From: Eubacteriales bacterium
GTDB lineage: Bacteria; Bacillota; Clostridia; Lachnospirales; Lachnospiraceae
DNA: 64,000 nucleotides
Reading direction: 5' to 3'
Assembly: GCA_030524545.1 (NCBI GenBank)
Contig: JAUNGM010000009.1
Coordinates: forward strand, 1-64,000
A program made the translations under genes and the position numbers. The notes beneath the pieces were generated by a model. That model saw only the letters and a program-made list of their open reading frames with translations, was not told where the DNA came from and searched no databases. Positions 62,245 to 64,000 of this stretch are shown here, piece by piece (position 1 is the stretch's first letter; the number at the start of each line of letters is the position of its first letter).

Positions 62245-62817
62245 ATGAACGGTCATCAGAAACAGAAAGAACAGTCAAGGCAGATGATGGAAGAGGCGCT
62301 GTTTGCGCTGATGAAGGAAAAAAATTATGGGCAGATCACAATTTCCGAGCTTGTAAAAAGGGCGGATGTGTCAAGGCGTACCTTTTACCGGCTGTACGAG
62401 AGAAAAGAAGACATTATTTATTTCTATTTTGAGAAATTATGCAGGGATTACAGCAGCAGGTATGAAACCCTGAACAGTTATGATGTAGAAAAGGTTGCGG
62501 CGGAATATTTTTTATTCTGGTATCAGCACAGAACGTTCCTGTTGCTTCTGCATAAAAACAATCTGGATGATATGCTGTATTACGGAATCATCCGGGGCTC
62601 CATGGAGGTTATGAAAAAGCGGATCGGGGATGAGAAACTCAGGAAAATGCCGGAACTGGAATACTTTGCGGACTATTCCGCAGGTGGTTTTATCAATCTT
62701 CTTTATCGTTGGATCCTATTCGGGATGAAGGAAAATCCGGAAGAGTATGCAGCGTCTGTCAGCCATGCAATTTTACAATTTGTCAGGCCTGTACGGAATT
62801 CGTATGCGCAGTCCTGA
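62245..62817 (+). CDS. TetR-family transcriptional regulator
   Basis: Regulator of 190 residues. The N-terminal helix-turn-helix is ITISELVKRADVSRRTFYRL (about 32-51), followed by YERKEDIIYFYFEKL. The C-terminal ligand domain is helical and of TetR_C type. GGGAGGAAG lies 9 nt before the ATG at 62245; a longer frame from 62215 lacks a site. It is divergent from the flavodoxin gene, its most likely target. Confidence 0.9.
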   Translation: MNGHQKQKEQSRQMMEEALFALMKEKNYGQITISELVKRADVSRRTFYRLYERKEDIIYFYFEKLCRDYSSRYETLNSYDVEKVAAEYFLFWYQHRTFLLLLHKNNLDDMLYYGIIRGSMEVMKKRIGDEKLRKMPELEYFADYSAGGFINLLYRWILFGMKENPEEYAASVSHAILQFVRPVRNSYAQS

Positions 62818-62820
62818 AAA

Positions 62821-62855
62821 ACAGGCGCATTGGAAAAACCTTCCAATGCGCCTGT
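62821..62855. terminator. Terminator between the TetR and symporter genes
   Basis: Perfect 15-bp arms ACAGGCGCATTGGAA and TTCCAATGCGCCTGT with a 5-nt loop. The A run on the left gives a T run for the minus-strand symporter gene; it may also stop the TetR transcript. Confidence 0.85.
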
Positions 62856-62888
62856 ACCTATATAACAAAACCTATTTCACTTCATGAG

Positions 62889-64000
62889 TCAGATATGAGC
62901 AGAAGGATTCTGCTTTCTCTTTGCTTCATAGTCCTTCAGGGATTCAATGGCCTGTGTTGATAAAGGAATCAGTGCGATCATGTTAAAAACAGTCATCAGT
63001 CCGACACCGATATCTCCCAGATCCCACACAAAGGTATAGGCAGCCAGCCCGCCGATAAAGAGCATGATGAGTGCCAGAATCTTATACAAAGTCTGTGACA
63101 GCCAGTTATCCCCGAAAAGATACGCGACATTCGGCCTTGCATAAAACAGGATGCCGATAAAGGTGGAGAAGCTGAACAGCCACAAAATGACGGCAATAAA
63201 AATCACGCCGAATTCTCCGAGATGATACTTCATGGCAGTCTGGAGCAGATCCATACCTGCCAGTCCGGCGGTAAGTTCCGCGGGAGCCAAAAGCATGATC
63301 ATAGCGGAACAACTGCAGATGACGATGGTATCAATGAAGACGCCAAAAGCCTGCAGAAGTCCTTCCTTGGCAGGATGGCTGATATCTGCGGCAGCAGCGG
63401 CACATGGAGCGGAACCGGAGCCTGCCTCATTGGAAAAGAGGCCTCGTTTGGCACCGTTCATCAGAACAGCGCCGAATCCGCCGGCAACTGCCTGACGCAG
63501 TCCGAAGGCTTCTTCAAAAATCCTTTGGAAGACTGAAGGAAGCTGTCCGGCATTTTTTACGATAATAAAGATGGTGAACAGGAAGTAAAGGCTGGCCATG
63601 ATCGGGACGATCACATCCAGGACTTTTACAGTCGCATTTTTGCGCAGCACGATCACCGCAGCAACAAGTACAAGAATGATCGTTGTAAAAAGCGGCGGAA
63701 TATGAAACGCATTGTCAAAAGCAGAGGAAACGGAGTTGCCGATAACCTGGCTGATACCGCACCAGCATATCAGGCCGGAGACGGCAAACAATGCTGCAAT
63801 GACGGAACGGCGGCTTTTACTGTCTTTTTTTATAAAAAGATGATGGATGTAGTAAGCCGGACCGCCCCGGAAACCTCCGTAAAGGGGATCTTTTTCCTTA
63901 TAAAGCTGTGCCAAGGTAGCTTCAGCAAAAGCAGTGGAAGAGCCGAGCAATGCCGTTACCCACATCCAGAATACCGCACCTGCGCCCCCGGCGGAAATGG
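62889..64000 (-). CDS. Alanine/glycine:cation symporter (AGCS family), partial
   Basis: C-terminal 370 or so residues of an AGCS sodium:alanine symporter; the 5' end lies beyond the window and the frame stays open to base 64000. Visible family parts: GAGAVFWMWVTALLGSSTAF, YGGFRGGPAYYI, RGLFSNEAGSGSAPCAAAAA and IVICSCSAMIMLL. About nine hydrophobic segments remain. It ends 34 nt before a terminator. Confidence 0.93.
   Translation of the reverse strand, partial: ISAGGAGAVFWMWVTALLGSSTAFAEATLAQLYKEKDPLYGGFRGGPAYYIHHLFIKKDSKSRRSVIAALFAVSGLICWCGISQVIGNSVSSAFDNAFHIPPLFTTIILVLVAAVIVLRKNATVKVLDVIVPIMASLYFLFTIFIIVKNAGQLPSVFQRIFEEAFGLRQAVAGGFGAVLMNGAKRGLFSNEAGSGSAPCAAAAADISHPAKEGLLQAFGVFIDTIVICSCSAMIMLLAPAELTAGLAGMDLLQTAMKYHLGEFGVIFIAVILWLFSFSTFIGILFYARPNVAYLFGDNWLSQTLYKILALIMLFIGGLAAYTFVWDLGDIGVGLMTVFNMIALIPLSTQAIESLKDYEAKRKQNPSAHI

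Overview
The window reads as low-to-mid GC Firmicutes chromosome, most probably a gut Lachnospiraceae (Blautia-like; the genus is an inference). Supporting signs are strong AGGAGG ribosome sites, sigma-A promoters with 17-bp spacers, a type III glutamine synthetase, YesM/YesN-type two-component regulators, a PucR/CdaR-type regulator, YitT, DegV and DUF3343 proteins, an FtsE-FtsX-CtpA block and many plant-glycan enzymes. No rRNA, CRISPR array, transposase or phage structural gene was seen. A partial tRNA-Met (CAT) opens the window and an AGCS alanine symporter gene runs off its right end.

Layout. 0.1-3.4 kb (minus strand): YesM/YesN sensor kinase and AraC-type response regulator. 3.6-10.7 kb (plus): a sugar ABC transporter without its ATPase (binding protein and two permeases), then ApbE flavin transferase, a cytosolic FMN-binding-like protein, a PyrK-like FAD/2Fe-2S reductase and a dihydroorotate dehydrogenase-like FMN enzyme, closed by a strong terminator. 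This is the most unusual module: a probable soluble flavin electron-transfer pathway placed beside a regulated carbohydrate uptake system. 10.8-28.6 kb is mostly housekeeping: lipid kinase, glutamine synthetase III, MoxR ATPase plus VWA protein, OPT transporter plus a PqqD-like protein, YitT, PucR-type regulator, ftsE-ftsX, CtpA protease, DegV plus DUF3343, an RsmH-type and an RlmD-type rRNA methyltransferase. 28.6-30.1 kb is a small accessory patch: a RhuM-family gene bracketed by 40-bp imperfect direct repeats, followed by decayed sequence. 30.1-34.9 kb holds two c-di-GMP enzymes (a membrane GGDEF protein and a PAS-GAF-GGDEF-PAS-GGDEF-EAL protein).

36-60 kb is a large glycan-utilisation and cell-surface region. 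It has a GH78-like protein, a membrane-anchored circularly permuted GH3 enzyme with a small membrane protein and a GPH symporter, an MBOAT O-acyltransferase flanked by two SGNH proteins of mirrored domain order, a GH43 and a GH2 enzyme, a LytTR response regulator with its GHKL kinase, a second GH43 (beta-xylosidase type), a zinc alcohol/polyol dehydrogenase, a ROK repressor and a second GPH symporter. Two regulatory circuits can be read from the DNA. Paired half-sites 21 bp apart lie upstream of extended -10 promoters in front of the GH3 and the first GH43 operons, which suits the LytTR regulator. Tandem TTTNATAAAA elements sit around the dehydrogenase and second symporter promoters, which suits the ROK repressor encoded between them. 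60-64 kb carries a LysR regulator, a GNAT acetyltransferase, a divergent flavodoxin/TetR pair and the partial symporter.

Functions were assigned by reading motifs in the sequence; no database search was possible. Starts were moved from the longest reading frame wherever a clear Shine-Dalgarno site supported an inner start.
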